64,000 nt of DNA from Tetraselmis striata (lineage: Eukaryota > Chlorophyta > Chlorodendrophyceae > Chlorodendrales > Chlorodendraceae): positions 1 through 64,000 of the forward strand of contig VCJN01000539.1 of assembly GCA_006384855.1 (NCBI GenBank), read 5' to 3'. Positions within the stretch are counted from its first letter, which is position 1. Each line of letters opens with the position of its first letter. The notes under the pieces were generated by a model. That model was not told the origin of the DNA, ran no database searches, and worked only from the letters and a program-made list of their open reading frames with translations. Position numbers and translations under genes: made by a program. Shown here one piece after another: positions 42,601-55,000 of this stretch.

Positions 42601-44413
42601 AAGTTTAATTCTCACATGCTGAGCAGTCGCGGTATGCCGATTGTACAGGTACGAGCAATCTCGATTTTATTATAGTATGTATACATCCTTCCACATAAGT
42701 ATGGGGTTTGCGAATTTGATCCACATGCCCATGCGCGGCTGCACTGAGGCCGTGCGCGCGTGCATGCGGGTTACTCAGGGTCGTACGGCTGGGGGGAAAT
42801 GCCGCGATAGCGCGATACACCTTATATTGCCACGCGGGGGCCGTTGCCGTCAACGCTTTCATTCATGCAAAAGCAAGGCTTCCGGCGCTGGCGCTTCAAA
42901 ACCACAAATTGCGCCACTCGTGTGCACAAATAGGCAGGGGGCACCACAGCCCCCGTACTCATACCACATCACCCTTGGTATGATCACTATCCACCATACA
43001 CGTAGAGCATAGAAATATTAGGTCATTCACGACCCGGACCAAGCCCTATGTGTCGATGACGATGGTTTATGGCCAAAATCATGGACAAAATGCGGCTGTA
43101 ATCGTTGCACGCGCATGCGGGAGAGGGATCTCGCGGTCCCTTGCCGTAGGCCAAAGCTTTTCTATAGCAGTGCATGGCCGCATGCTCATAGCGCGCCATG
43201 GTGAGCCCAGTGGGGCGGCAATGGCGTGCACCTTAATGCGGCGATGCTGGTGGAAATAATGTTGTGAAGGGGGGATCCGGCATGGCGGCCGTGGGCATCG
43301 CTAAAGGGGGCTATGTGCCAAGTATGAGTAGCCCGTGCACAAGTAAATACAACACAGTGCCCCGCCACCGTGCATCAGGTTTTGAGATCCCTTTGGCGTA
43401 AAGTTACACGCCAACATGTTGACCACACGCTGACACGGACGTCAGATTTCGACATATTATTTCAAAAAAATCGAAAAAGCGCCTAAATGGCCTCGGACGA
43501 CCGTGCTGCAGGTGTGGAATTTGTAGCCCTGCTCGCATACTTTTTATTGGGATTTATATGAGAATTTTCTGACTTTCCTCGTAACGCACTAAGCGATACC
43601 GCGAGTTTGAGAGCTGCACCACAAGGCGGCACTGCAGTGGCGATGGTATCACGCCGCATCGTGCACGAGCGCACGCCACTATGGCCCCACCCCAAGCAAA
43701 AATACCCTAGCCTCTTTGCTGACATGTTTCCTCGCCCACTCATGGCCATCCCGCCATGAAATGGTCTATGCATGCGCGGCGGGACGTGCGGATCACCAAC
43801 CCACGTTGTTGTGGGGGTACTAGAAACGCTCAGTGTGGCGCAAGTGCCACTCGTGTAGGGCACTTGTTAGGGCCAAAGGGGTTGCTTACACCCTATGGTG
43901 GTAAAGGCTGAGCATCACTGTGCAATATTCCAGGATTTCAGGTCAAACATAGATTCAGCTGCCCTACCATTCGTAAGCTCGGATTCGGCGACAAAGGGGC
44001 CTGGGACTTATATGGAGGGGTGTACATAAATAACTACTGCTGATTTATTGTACAAGTACCCTGCCCAAGTATATACCAGTACCTGCTCATTAACGGTAAT
44101 AACGACCACAACTTCCGCCGCCGCGTGTGCTGCGCACGCCCAGGTAGGAAAGCTAATACCGATGCAGTACCAGTATCCCCTGGGATACTTCCAGTGCGGG
44201 GTATCTATGAGGTAGCGATGGGTTTGTTTGCACTGGCGGGTGGAGTCGGGCATAAGATGGGGTATGAGATGTCATCGGCGCAGAGGCGGCGACCACATTA
44301 ATCATACAGGATATATATATATATACATACATATATATACATGTATTTATATATATGTTGCTCTCGGCAGGGCGGTGCTGTCCAGCCGATAGTCACCGCC
44401 GTCCATCCCCCCA

Positions 44414-44439
44414 CCCCCCCCCCCCCCCCCCCCCCCCCC
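44414..44439 (+). repeat. C26 homopolymer
   Basis: Run of 26 C upstream of the LRR gene. Confidence 0.9.
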
Positions 44440-44765
44440 TCCTTCCCCCGTGAGTCTAGGTAGAGCGGCGGGACTCACACAGCCCATTGTTAGCACGCTG
44501 CACAGCCGTTGCACAGCGGCTTCCAGCGAGTGTCCCTAAACCCCGGGCCCTGGCGAACCGCAACACACCGACAGTTTGTGACAGCGCCCGGGTCATCCGA
44601 GAACGACCCGGCGAGAGAGGCCACAGGCAGGTGCAGCCGCGGCCTCGTGGGCCACTGGCACTGCGCCTTACGCAATTTGGGGAGCGCAGCCTCGTTCCCC
44701 GCAACAACGCCACGGTACCGATGGTGGCGGGGCCGTGAGCCGCAGGTGCCGTCCGTTGGGGAGGC

Positions 44766-47700
44766 ATGTGGCCGGCGGGCTTCCTGCTCGTGGCGGCAGT
44801 GCTGCTGGCGGTAGCGGCACCCCCGCACTGGGCGGTCGCGCAGACAGGTGCGCGCCTGGCCTGCGTCGTGGGCGTGGCCTACCGCTGGTGTAGATACACC
44901 GCGTCAGGCGCACTCTTTGTCCCAGACCGAGAGCGGTCCTCACGGTCGAAGGAAAGGGGCGGTGCACTTTGGGGGCTTTTTACCCGCTCCACTCTCAGCG
45001 AGTCAACCAGCCCCATCGCTCCGTCGTTGTACTTGAGCTGGGTTGTGGGGGAGGGGGGAGAGGAGGAGTTCAGGCGGTCGGAAGATGCGGCACAGACATA
45101 CACAAGGGCGCAGCCTCTATAGGCGTTGAACGAACAGCGCGGCGAAAACCAGGGAGGATGCGCTGACAATTGCCCGGGGGGGGGGGGGGGGGGGGGGGGG
45201 CTATATGCAGAGGGCGACACCCCTTTCCCGTTTCTTCCCACCCTCCCTTTCTTCTCCACCTTTTGTGTAACTGATTAACTAAACATGCCGCCCGTATGGA
45301 CAGCTGCAACCCTTGAGGAGACGACGGTGCTGCTCGAATGGCGCGACTCGCTGGTGGAGGGCAGTGCGCTCACGGAGCTGTGGAGGGAAAACAACCTGTG
45401 CAGCTGCTGCAAGGACCGCATCCACTGCTCTGGCAGCAACATCGTCAGACTGTAAGCGCGGACGCTGCTGCTGCCTGTCCGCAGCCTCAATGCCGCTGCC
45501 CCACTCCGCCCGACCCCCTGCCACATCTAACCACCAGCTCACGCTGCCCACTTGTGCCTATGCAGAGACCTGGAGGGCGAAAACATTGCAGGGCCGCTGC
45601 CTGAAAAGCTGCACACCTTCCCTCGCCTCCAGGGCCAGTACGCGCACGTGCTGCTGTCGGGCAACCGCCTGACCGGCAGCCTGCCGCCCTCCTGGAGCGA
45701 AATGTCGGGCCTGCAGAAGCTCAGCCTGGCCGGCAACCACCTCACTGGCGCTCTGCCGCATGCATGGGGTGCCGCTCTCTTCCGCAGCGAGTCCTCTGGC
45801 GCCCGCCTGGATCTGTCCAACAACCGCCTGACGGGCAGCCTGCCTGACGCCTGGGCAGGAATGAGCGCCCTGGCCGCGCTGGACATCGCAGGCAATGAGC
45901 TGTCAGGCAGCCTGCCTGACAGCTGGTCTGCGCTGGGCAGTCTAGCAGAGCTCCACCTAGGCGACAACGCGCTGGCAGGCGCGCTGCCAGCCTCTTGGTC
46001 AGCAATGACTAGCCTTGGCGGCTCCCCGGCAGCGTTTGAGCTGGCAGGCAACGCGCGGCTGTGCGGGGAGCTGCCACCGGGGCGCCCCAGGAGCGCGCTG
46101 ACCTCGAGTGCGGGCACGGCCCTGGGCGCCCCCTGCCCTTCCCCGCCGCCTCCGCCCAGCCCACCCGCTTCACCGCCGCTGCCGCCCTCTCTGGCAGCGA
46201 GAAGGCAGCAGCCGAACCAGCCACCTGCCCCCCGCCCACCGCTACCGCCGCCGCTCCCCAACCCGCCACTTCCCTCGCCGCCCCCTCTGCCGCCCCCCAT
46301 GCCGCCCAGCCCCACGCAGCCCCCTCCACCCCCTCCCCGCCCCCACCCTCTCCCCCTCCGAGCCCCCCCACCCCCCTACCGCCTCAACCCCCAGCCAGCC
46401 CCTCTATCCCACCGCCTCCCCCTCAGCCCACCCCTCCACCGCCCAGCCCCCAAAGCCAACCACCACCCGGCAGCCCCCCCAGCCCACCAGCACCCCGCCC
46501 CTCGCCCCCCCCACCGCAGCCACTCCCCCCCACCATCACCACCTCCACCACCGCACCCCTGGAGACAACTCCCACAAACACTCCTGAACCCGAGAGCGCG
46601 GCCACAGTCGCACCCAGCCCGACCACCACTTCCACCACACAAGCGCCGCCGCCGATGCCTACGCCCACATCTGAGCCGGATCAGAGGGAGCACGCCCCCA
46701 CGCCCACCGCATCCAGCAGCCCCACACAGCAGCAGCAAGAGACACCCACGCATACGCCCACGCCTACCTCCCCTGGCGGTCAGGGCGAGGGGACGCCGAC
46801 AGCCACACCACCCAGCGCCACCGACCAGCAGCAGCAGCAGCAGACGCCAATGCCTACACCATTCCCTACACCAGGCTCAGCTCAGGAGACAGAGGTGCCC
46901 ACGGCCACCGCCAGCGGCACCCCTGACCTCGAGACGGAGGCGCGCACCTTTGCACCCACCCCAACCCCCACGCCCATGCCGACGACCACGCCCTCCGACA
47001 CTGATCCCCGCCGCCCTGCGACGCCAGCGCCAACCAACAGCATCACTCCCCCACCCGTGACCACCCCAGTGCGCCCCGACGCAACCAATGCTCCGCCAGA
47101 GGAGCGCACCGCAACGGTCACCTCCGGCCCCTTCACCCCCACCGCCACCCACGCCACCCCCTCGCCCAGCAACTCTCTCACTCCTGCCCCCGTGCCCGCT
47201 CCGCCCCAGCCCCAGCCCCCTCTCCCGCCTGCGCCCGCACCGCCGCCCCGCCCTTTCCCAGCCGCTTGGACGCTGCGTCGCGCGGACGGCGCGGACAGCA
47301 ACGTCCCGGCGGGCAGTGAGGTCTCCATCGCCATCACGCCTGCGTCTCCAGCGGCGCCGACCGGCCGCCGGCTGCTCCAGCTGCGGCGCAACACCACTGT
47401 GGACAGCGCTTTCTGGGGCGGCCGAGTCAGCTGCAACCTATCGCACATCGCGCCGGACGGCGCTGTGGCCGAGCTGCCTGGCGCCGCCTGTGTACCGAGC
47501 GACCACAGCCCGGGCGCCGGACACGGCCTGCTTGCCGTGGCGCGGCTGTTTGTCGCGGGCCAGCATGCGTTGTCCGCTACCATGTGCCTCTGGCCGGAGC
47601 AGCCAGGTGGGGAGCCGCTCTGCACTGGCAGCCGGGAGCCGCTGGCGGTGACCGTTGCGGCGGGGCCGCCCAGCATCGCCACCTCGAGCTGGCAGCTGGC

Positions 47701-48748
47701 AGCCAGCGAGCTGCAGGAGGGCGCAGGCGCGGCATTGCTGCTGTCGCCTGCAGACATGTTTGGCAACCCGGCAAGCTGGTTGCCCGGGGACGGGGGCGAG
47801 CTGGTGGTGGAGGTGTCCGGCGGCGGCGGCCCGGCTGAGCAGCTGGCCTTGGGGGTCGCGGCGCCGATGCCGGTCCCTGCAGGTGCGCAGCCCACAGGCG
47901 CGCCGCAGCGGCTGTCGTTTCGATGGCCGCGCTCAGGCGAGCTGCGTCTTGTGTTGCTCATGCGCACGGGGGGCGAGCTGGTGGCGGTGGGCGAGCCCGT
48001 GGAGATCACGGTGGCGCCTGCAACGGCGGAGGTAGGCGGGGCGGGCGGCCTCCCGCTGTGGGTGCTGCTGGCAGTGGCGCTTGGGGGCGGCGCCGTGCTG
48101 GTGCTGGGCTGTCTGGTGGGTCTGCTTCTGTGGCGACGGCGCTGCCGGGCTGCGAGGGAAGCCGGCGAGAAGTACGGCGTCGGCTATGCGGGAGAGTCTG
48201 CGAGCAGCACCAACGGCGGCAGCGGCAGGGAGGAGGAGGAAGCAGAGGAGGCGGCAGTCTCGTGCGGCAAGATCCACTACGAGGTGGATGACAGCGGCAG
48301 CGGCGGCGGCAACCCTGTCCCGCTGCGGCAGTGGTACAAGGCAGGCGGCGACAAGGACGCGCTGCCGCCGGAGCTGCGCATGCAGGCGGCGGAGGTGGCG
48401 GTGCGCCCGCGGCTGCTGAGCCTGGAGGAGCTGTCCGCCACGGGGCTGTCGTCGCCGGCCACCAGCAGCCGCAGCAACAGCCTGGATGCGCGGCCCACCT
48501 CCGTCAGCCGGGCCTCCTCCTCTGCCATCATCCTGGACATTGATGACGGCGGCAGCCATGCGGAGCACGCCTCACCGCACGCAGCGGCGGCCAAGCAGGT
48601 GGCCCTGGTGTGCTCATCCCTCTATCCGGTCCCATGGCCCAGGGATGCACAGCGTGCATCCCTCTATCTTCTAAGGCTGCTCTCTATGCATCCTGGAACG
48701 GGCACCCGGTGGCATACAAGTGAACGACCCCGCTCATCAAATGTCTGA
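44766..48748 (+). CDS. Secreted/membrane LRR protein with Pro-rich stalk and one TM helix
   Basis: Three exons fit in phase: 44766-44847, 45304-45451 and 45566-48748. The start codon opens a signal peptide (GFLLVAAVLLAVAAPPHWAV). Exon 2 gives the LRR N-cap (LLEWRDSL, then CSCCKDRIHC). Exon 3 gives plant-type LRRs with LTGSLP/LSGSLP ends (NRLTGSLPPSWSEM; NNRLTGSLPDAW; NELSGSLPDSWSAL). A Pro-rich stretch (SPPPPSPPPSPP) like algal hydroxyproline-rich wall proteins, a Thr/Pro-rich region, a folded ectodomain with Cys, and a TM helix at 48050-48133 follow. The tail is Ser/Glu-rich, about 200 residues. No kinase domain. The LRR part is in frame 0 and the rest in frame 2, so one indel lies near 46330 within C-runs. 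Intron 1 carries G25. Likely a cell-surface or wall-anchoring protein. Confidence 0.85.
45176..45200 (+). repeat. G25 homopolymer in intron 1 of the LRR gene
   Basis: G-run on the transcribed sense strand, so the pre-mRNA would carry it. Confidence 0.9.
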
Positions 48749-49517
48749 ATACACGATACTCATTTGGCTCAGTGCTGCCGCAACCCTATTTACACACATA
48801 CTGGTGCAGACGCGCACCTACATGAACCCGTAGAAGTACAAGCCTCAAACTGGGGATGCAGAAAAGCTATTAAAACATTTGCAATAATTTAGTTTATATT
48901 GCGCAGTTATAGGGGTTGGATATGACCCCTGATAGCTCCACGTCAGGGTCTTGTTTGCGCCGTTCTGAGTACCGTGTCGACACCCTTCCGTGAATAAACC
49001 GGCACACCGGACAGCAAGCGCTATGCGATGTCATTATGCGTGTGCTCGCATCACATTGCGCACGTGTCAACTTGGGTGTTGACATCTATGGTGGGAACGC
49101 AGTAGAGTCGAGATGAGGTGAGGTGTCTGAAGTTCATGGCCGTCCCTGCTGTGCGATTACTCATGCGGTAGCCAAAACCCTTTTGCTCTATCCTTATTAC
49201 TTGATCGGTGTGTGTGTGTGTGTCTGTGTGTGTGTGTGTGTGTCTGTGTCTGTGTCTGTGTCTGTGTGTCTTTGTCTTGTCTGTGTGCGTACTGAGGGTT
49301 GCTATCCTTATCTTATTATGGTATGGTACGGTCATACGCGCCCAGCCCGGAGGCCTGGGGGTTGCTAAAGGGCATCGCCCTACCCCAATTGGGTGTCTGG
49401 CTGTCCCCCTAATCTTTGTGGTGAGTGCATTATACTCTCGGCATTATTGCGATGTCTGCTTCTCGCCGCGGTTCTGAGCGCTGAGAGCCCGTCACCCCGC
49501 CTGTTGTACCCCTACAG
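48749..49517. other. Intergenic; TG microsatellite
   Basis: 3' flank of the LRR gene, a (TG)n tract at 49207-49266, then a region that should hold the 5' exon of the acidic-protein gene. A good donor, TTTGTG/GTGAGT, is at about 49420, but I could not define the exon. Confidence 0.5.
49207..49266 (+). repeat. TG / TGTCTG microsatellite
   Basis: Irregular TG repeat with TC interruptions. Confidence 0.9.
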
Positions 49518-50894
49518 TCAGTGGATACCAGCACCGAATCGGGTAGCGAGCCTTCGAGCGACGAAGATTCCTCAGACAGCGGGAGCGACTCGCTGGCCGC
49601 CGGCGCCGCGGCCACGCCCGGCGTCCGATCAGCCGGTGCTTCTACCCGCCGCCGCGAGCGGCTGCCGCTGGTGGACGACGACGTGGACTCTGACGACCTG
49701 AGCGCTAGTAGCGATGAGGAGGAGGAGGGGGAGGATGAGGAGGATGGCAGCGACGACGATGATTGTGCCAGCAGCAGTGATGGTGATGGTGATGGTGATG
49801 ATGACCGCGCTGATTATGACCCGGTTCCCGGGGCTGAGGGCTCTGGAGGCTCGGGCACTGCGACGGAGGGCGGCTCCTCGAGGCGTGGCGGCGACGAGGA
49901 GCGGCATGACGCCGAGGGCGACTGTAGCGACAGCAGCGGCGAGGTGGACTGCGCCGAGGATCCACCCCTGGTCGAGTCGACCGGGAAGTCCGCGGTCGGG
50001 ATCTGGGGTGGCCTGAGTTTCATGCGGCGCGGCGGGAAGACCGCGGCGGCGGAGCTGGCGGAGGACGAGCCCGCAAGCGAGACGGTGGCCGTGGCCGATA
50101 CGGAGCCCAGCAAGCGGCCCGCACTGGGCGGCTTCCTGGTGCGGCTGAGCAGCTTTGGGAAGAAGCAGGCGGCGGAGCTTGAGGCCGGCGCGGAATGTGC
50201 GGAATCGACGGCGTTGGCGAAGGGAAGCGCCAAGGCGGGGGCGGAGGGTGCTGACCTGCCAGAGCCCCGGCCCAAGGCCCCGCCTGTGGCGACTGAGGAG
50301 AGCCGCGCGCCACACGATGCCGGCGCGACGGAGCACGGAAGCGAGGCGGCGCCTGGGGGCCTGACTGGCACGGACCCCGGGTCGGCTACGGAGGCACCCG
50401 CAGGCAGCAGCGGCGGGAGTGTGCTCGACGACGCCGGGACCTTCACCAGCCTGGCTGCCAAGTACCGGCAGGGCGCCACCCCAGCGCATGCCCGCAGCCC
50501 GGCTCGCCCGGTGCATCTGAGCCGCAACCCCAAAGAGGAAGGAGAGCGGGGAGCGGCGGAGGAGGGGCAGCCCGGCGCGCAGCTGCCGGACGCGGAGGCG
50601 CCCTCGCCGCCCGCTTGGAGCAACCTGGGCGCGCGCAGTCCGCTCACGAGCGGCCGCCTGTCCTCCCGGCGGTCCTCCTCCCGCGCCAGCCAAGCCTCGA
50701 CGCGCGAGGCGTCGCGCAGCGGCGGCGCCACGCCCGGCCGCCCGCGCGCTGCGTCGGGCATGCCGCTGCTCAGCAGCGTGCAGCAGCGGCTGGCTGACAT
50801 GCAGCGGGAGGCGCGCTCACCCGCTGCGGGGCAAGCCGCCCGCCGCCGCAACAGCTCTGAGGCATGGGACTCTGAGGAGGAGGACCTCACCTGA
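49518..50894 (+). CDS. Acidic, Ser-rich, probably disordered protein; 5' exon not found
   Basis: One long exon starting after CCCCTACAG (49509-49517) and ending at TGA 50892-50894, about 458 codons. There is no ATG near its start, so an upstream exon is expected. The N-terminal third is Asp/Glu/Ser (SGSEPSSDEDSSDSGSDS; SSDEEEEGEDEEDGSDDDDC). The middle has KRPALGGFLVRLSSFGKKQ, and the end is Arg/Ser-rich (SSRRSSSRASQASTREASRS), followed by a short helix (SSVQQRLADMQREA) and WDSEEEDLT. The composition suits a nuclear or chromatin-associated protein, but that is inference. TGTAA lies 485 nt downstream. Confidence 0.65.
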   Translation, partial: SVDTSTESGSEPSSDEDSSDSGSDSLAAGAAATPGVRSAGASTRRRERLPLVDDDVDSDDLSASSDEEEEGEDEEDGSDDDDCASSSDGDGDGDDDRADYDPVPGAEGSGGSGTATEGGSSRRGGDEERHDAEGDCSDSSGEVDCAEDPPLVESTGKSAVGIWGGLSFMRRGGKTAAAELAEDEPASETVAVADTEPSKRPALGGFLVRLSSFGKKQAAELEAGAECAESTALAKGSAKAGAEGADLPEPRPKAPPVATEESRAPHDAGATEHGSEAAPGGLTGTDPGSATEAPAGSSGGSVLDDAGTFTSLAAKYRQGATPAHARSPARPVHLSRNPKEEGERGAAEEGQPGAQLPDAEAPSPPAWSNLGARSPLTSGRLSSRRSSSRASQASTREASRSGGATPGRPRAASGMPLLSSVQQRLADMQREARSPAAGQAARRRNSSEAWDSEEEDLT

Positions 50895-51378
50895 GCCGGC
50901 TGCCCTCCAGCCGACCCGGGGGAATCGCCAGCCTTTGCCCGTGAACACCAAGAAGTACTGGGCTGCGCGTCAGCACGGTCCCCACCACGCCGGACCAATG
51001 CCGCCGTGATGCTTCAGGCGCAGAAAGACGCCTACCTCATTCCATTTGCATATAAACGTGCTGGCCGGTGGCGAGTGTGCCATTTAGCGGGGCGTAGCGG
51101 CAGAGCAGGCGGATGCCTCACCTCAGCCTGCTCGTCATGGTGCGTCGGTAGCCGGCCCAGCAAAGCTGGGGGGCTTGACGCCGCGCCAATGGCCGTGCCA
51201 AGAATAAAGCATGATGCTACATGGATCGCGCCAGCAAGGTCGCAGTCCAAGGTCAGGAGCATCCTTGAAAATACGCCAAGCCAAGTCTCCTGGTTGAGTC
51301 TGTGGGATGTCTCTGCGTCCATTTTCGCGGCGCACCCACTCACTGCTAGCTCGTAGTGTGTCGTCGCCCACAGCAGCT

Positions 51379-51383
51379 TGTAA
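51379..51383 (+). terminator. Candidate TGTAA polyadenylation signal
   Basis: First TGTAA after the acidic-protein gene stop. Confidence 0.35.
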
Positions 51384-51761
51384 ATATGTACACACTGGTA
51401 CAAGCCTGGTACATGGCAGGCATGCCGACACTCTGACCGTGCCAAATCTGGGGATCGCAGTTTCCCTCGCCACCAGGTCACTGCGACAATTATTATTGTT
51501 GTTAGTATTTGGTTGCGCAATATGTTTGTGGACTGTTGTACTCGCACCACCGCGCCGCGCCAGCAGCAGCGCAGCGGCAGCGCAGGTAGCGGCATCAGTA
51601 CGAGTAGCACTCGCGCGGCGCTGCTGGTCTTACTATTAATAATACATCCATCGCGCAGCAATGGATACAGCGAACCAACGCAGCGCACTGCTAATAATGA
51701 TACTCCATACATACATACATGCATACATACGGGGCGCTGTTTCATTTTGGCGGAACGCTTT

Positions 51762-51766
51762 TTACA
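51762..51766 (-). terminator. Candidate TGTAA polyadenylation signal of the RAP gene
   Basis: TTACA on the plus strand, about 262 nt beyond the RAP-gene stop. Confidence 0.5.
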
Positions 51767-52027
51767 TTATTGCTGCGCGCCACCTCCGCTTTTTAATTGC
51801 GCAATGTTTTTTATGGTGCTGTATGATTGCGCATCATTGCGCCTGGTCCAGCACTACACATGGGGTTTTAATTGCGTCCCCACTCGTCCCCGTAGCCGCC
51901 GACATATAAGCGCCTGCGACAGTACAGGCGCCGGGGCGCGCTGCTATTTATTTTAAATTGAAATCGACACACTGAGTTGTGCAGTACAGGCAGAGCGTTT
52001 GGTTGGTACGGGCATCATGCGCGCGCC

Positions 52028-55000
52028 CTAAGCTCTTTCTGTTGCCGTAGACGCCGTGTGAATTCCGCACTCAGATAGGACCCTGCTGATGTAGAGCGCC
52101 TGTTGGGACAGCAGCGGCAGACACACTTCAAATACACACTCATCGAATAAGTGATGATAGAACTGCAGCAGACAAGTAGCAAACGGCGGTACGTCAATCA
52201 CGTGCCCCGCGATGGCACCTCCATGCGGACGCTGCCTTGGCGCAGCGCCTTACCTTCTTCCACGGTGAGCTGAGCTTGTTCCACTTGTGAGCATTGACCA
52301 CTCCCACTTTCCAGCCGCGCTCCTGCCGCAATGCACAGAGTGTGTTCAGCGGAGGACCCCCCCCCCCCCCTGGCTTCACTGCGTTGGGCTGCCAGGCGTG
52401 GTCCGGGAGTCTGCCGGCTCATGGGTACAGTGCCAGTGAGAACGAACTCCGTGCCGACTTGCTCCACTGTAAACAGTTGGTTGCACTGTAAACCAAAGCC
52501 CCACGCTTAACATGGGAGCGTAATGGCGAGTTGCAGTAATAGTGCCGGAACACAGAATTGGTGACGAGGTCTGGGAGGCAGCAGGATGAATGAGGACAGG
52601 GGTCTGCAGCTTGAATGAAGCGCTAGTGAGGTGTGGGGTCGAAACGGTTTCATTGGCTGGTGGGTGTAAGACAGCTAGGTAGGGTAGGGTTAGGGTAAGG
52701 GTAGAGTAGGGCTCCCACCGTCACCTACCCTGAGCAGCTGCCGGCGGACGAGCCGCTCCCCCACGGCACGGTGTCTCCCGTTGACGGCGTAGTGGTCGGT
52801 GCTCTCCACCTGTAGCCATACGTCACAGCAGGCGCGAAAAGTCAGGGCAGGCGGTGATCCTGCGGAGCGCGCTCTGGACGGTGACATGAACGCCCCACTT
52901 GCGTGCATCGCACACGGAGACGTCTCACCAATGCACCGCGGAGGCGCTGCGACCTCGACATTCCAAAAGCACTGATATGCGCGATAAAAAAGATAAAAAT
53001 AGCGCCGCGATGGTCACAATACACTATGCCAATAAAATTCCCCTTGATTAAAAATAACTATGGGGCGGTTCTCTTTTTCTCCCAAAAACATTAGTCTACT
53101 GGACCCTGGAGTCCCGAGTACCTGCCGCACAGTATCTCCGTGGTAAGAGCGCGCGCGTATTGAGTACAAGTAAGAGCGCAGTGGGTAAGAGAGTAAGAGG
53201 GTAATATTCCAGCACCAGCTGGTACTCGTAAGGATTATTCGGGTAGAACCTGAAGCCCCGTAATGTGCGAGTAGTAACTACGAGAAGATTGTGCATTGGT
53301 ATATCATTAGACCAATATGCAAAATGATTGCATAAAACTGCGAAGGCCGCGTGACATCAGTTGAGCGAATCGGTACGTCGCGGACATCGCGGATGCTTGT
53401 AGACATTTCACAGGCCTAGTTGCGCTGCTGCCACTCGAAGTTGATTTGCGGCCTGTAGTTGTATTACGGTAGGTTAAGCGGCGCGTCGGTGAGCCTGTAA
53501 CAGTCCAAACAGACAATCAAGCGACCATAGATAGGAAGCCGCAGCGGCGGTGGTGCTGCGTGTAGAACACACCGAGAATGGTGCGCAAACCTCGCCTGCA
53601 CCTTGGCACAGGTCGGCAAAGCTGTGCGGTCCTTACCTCCAGAGCGACTTGCTTGTCGTCGGCCAGCACCGCAATGCCAACGCACATCAGCTTGTCTCTC
53701 GTTGGCTGGTTGGCGCCGTATGGCACGTTCAGCATATCCAGCACCTGGCCCAAACACCGGCATCCGGTTTAATTATCGCAAATGCCCCGCGGGGCAATGC
53801 CGTGGTCATCCTCGTAGCTAGCACATTCCTTCCTGGTGCCAACACCCTGGAAAGTGCGGCCGGAGGACGATGCTCCATCACCACAACGCACCTCTCACAA
53901 GAAAGATGGGTAGCTAGAATAATACACGATGATGTGAGGTTCCCAATGTATGCGTGTGCTGACAAACCCGTGCCTTCTCATCTTGCTGCGAAGACGGCCG
54001 CGTCTTATCCGCTGTTGGTCCGGGCGGGCGGGCGCAGCCTCACCTCGCCGACCTGCGCCCGCATCTCGCTCTCCTGGCGGCTCTGCTGCCGAACAACGTC
54101 CATCCATGCCCGGCTCATGCGCGCCCAGGTCTGCGCGCTGAGCCCCATCACCGTCCGCACGTTCCCCGCCTGAAAGCGCGCGAGGCGGTGCGGGCAAACC
54201 ACAGTCGCGTCGGTCATGACGGCGACCCGTTGGACGCCGGAACACAGAGCGTCCCACGGGTGTCCCCGGTCCGGTGTGTCCGAATGAAACCATCACCCAT
54301 GAAATGTCTGATGGTTCACAGACATTTCAGCCGTCACCCGTTCGGCCCGTTGGAAGGCGCCAGCAGTTGCGTTGTCCTCCGTTGGGCAATCTATCTGTAC
54401 CCACTCTTTGGGCTCGCTGCGTTTATTGTTTTGACCCGCTCGAAAGGATGCAAGAAAGTTTTATTTATTTATTTAGGATCAAAGAATGAAAGCTACGTGT
54501 TATTGGTTTTGACCCAATCGAAAGAAAGAAAGAAAGAATGAACAACTGTGTTAATCTGGAAACTTATCAGGAGACACCAGGGATATCGCACGGAATCTCC
54601 GAGTTGATGGAGTAAACCAATTCATTACTATCGCAACTCGCAAACTCAGGTAAATGGTACAGGGTATGAATGACATTAAAATGTGGTGCAATGCCTCTTG
54701 ATCCCCGGATTGAGGGCGCCTGTTACGCATGTTGCGATGGATGCGAGCACCATGGCGACGATGTCAGGCTTGTCGTGCACAACGTGACATGCGTGGCGGC
54801 CGAGCAGCCACTTGCGTCGTTTCTGTCGACAGCAGAGCGCGACGCGATGCGCATTGCCTCGATCGAGCGGCAGCTGGGATCCCTCCGAGCTGCCGCTCTC
54901 CGCGGCGCCACGCGCACCTTCCACTGCAGGTCCATCATCATGCCCGCGTGGAAGACCTGGCTGTAGTCCACCGCCCGATGCTGCCCCCCTCCCTGGAGGC

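Larger units (their letters stand above)
42041..44765. other. No gene seen; R3 copies, TA-rich tract, C26
   Basis: Two R3 copies, then about 1.7 kb of short frames without family features, an AT-rich ATATATAC tract at 44311-44357 and C26 at 44414-44439. The last few hundred bases should contain the promoter of the LRR gene. Confidence 0.5.
50895..52027. other. Intergenic between convergent genes
   Basis: 3' ends of the acidic-protein gene (+) and the RAP gene (-). Contains TGTAA at 51379 (+), TTACA at 51762 (-) and a short CATA repeat at 51711-51730. Nothing coding recognised. Confidence 0.55.

Noticed and set aside
45285..45303. ATG at 45285 as start of the LRR gene
   Set aside because: It gives no signal peptide. 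The upstream exon 44766-44847 joins in phase at 45304 and supplies one, with a branch-like CTAAC before the acceptor.
46376..48009. Long antisense ORFs opposite the LRR gene
   Set aside because: They mirror the Pro/Ser/Thr-rich GC-rich sense frame and have no splice or domain support.
49629..50998. Antisense ORFs of 354-394 codons opposite the acidic protein
   Set aside because: Shadow frames of GC-rich sequence. The plus-strand frame has the coherent acidic and Ser-rich composition.
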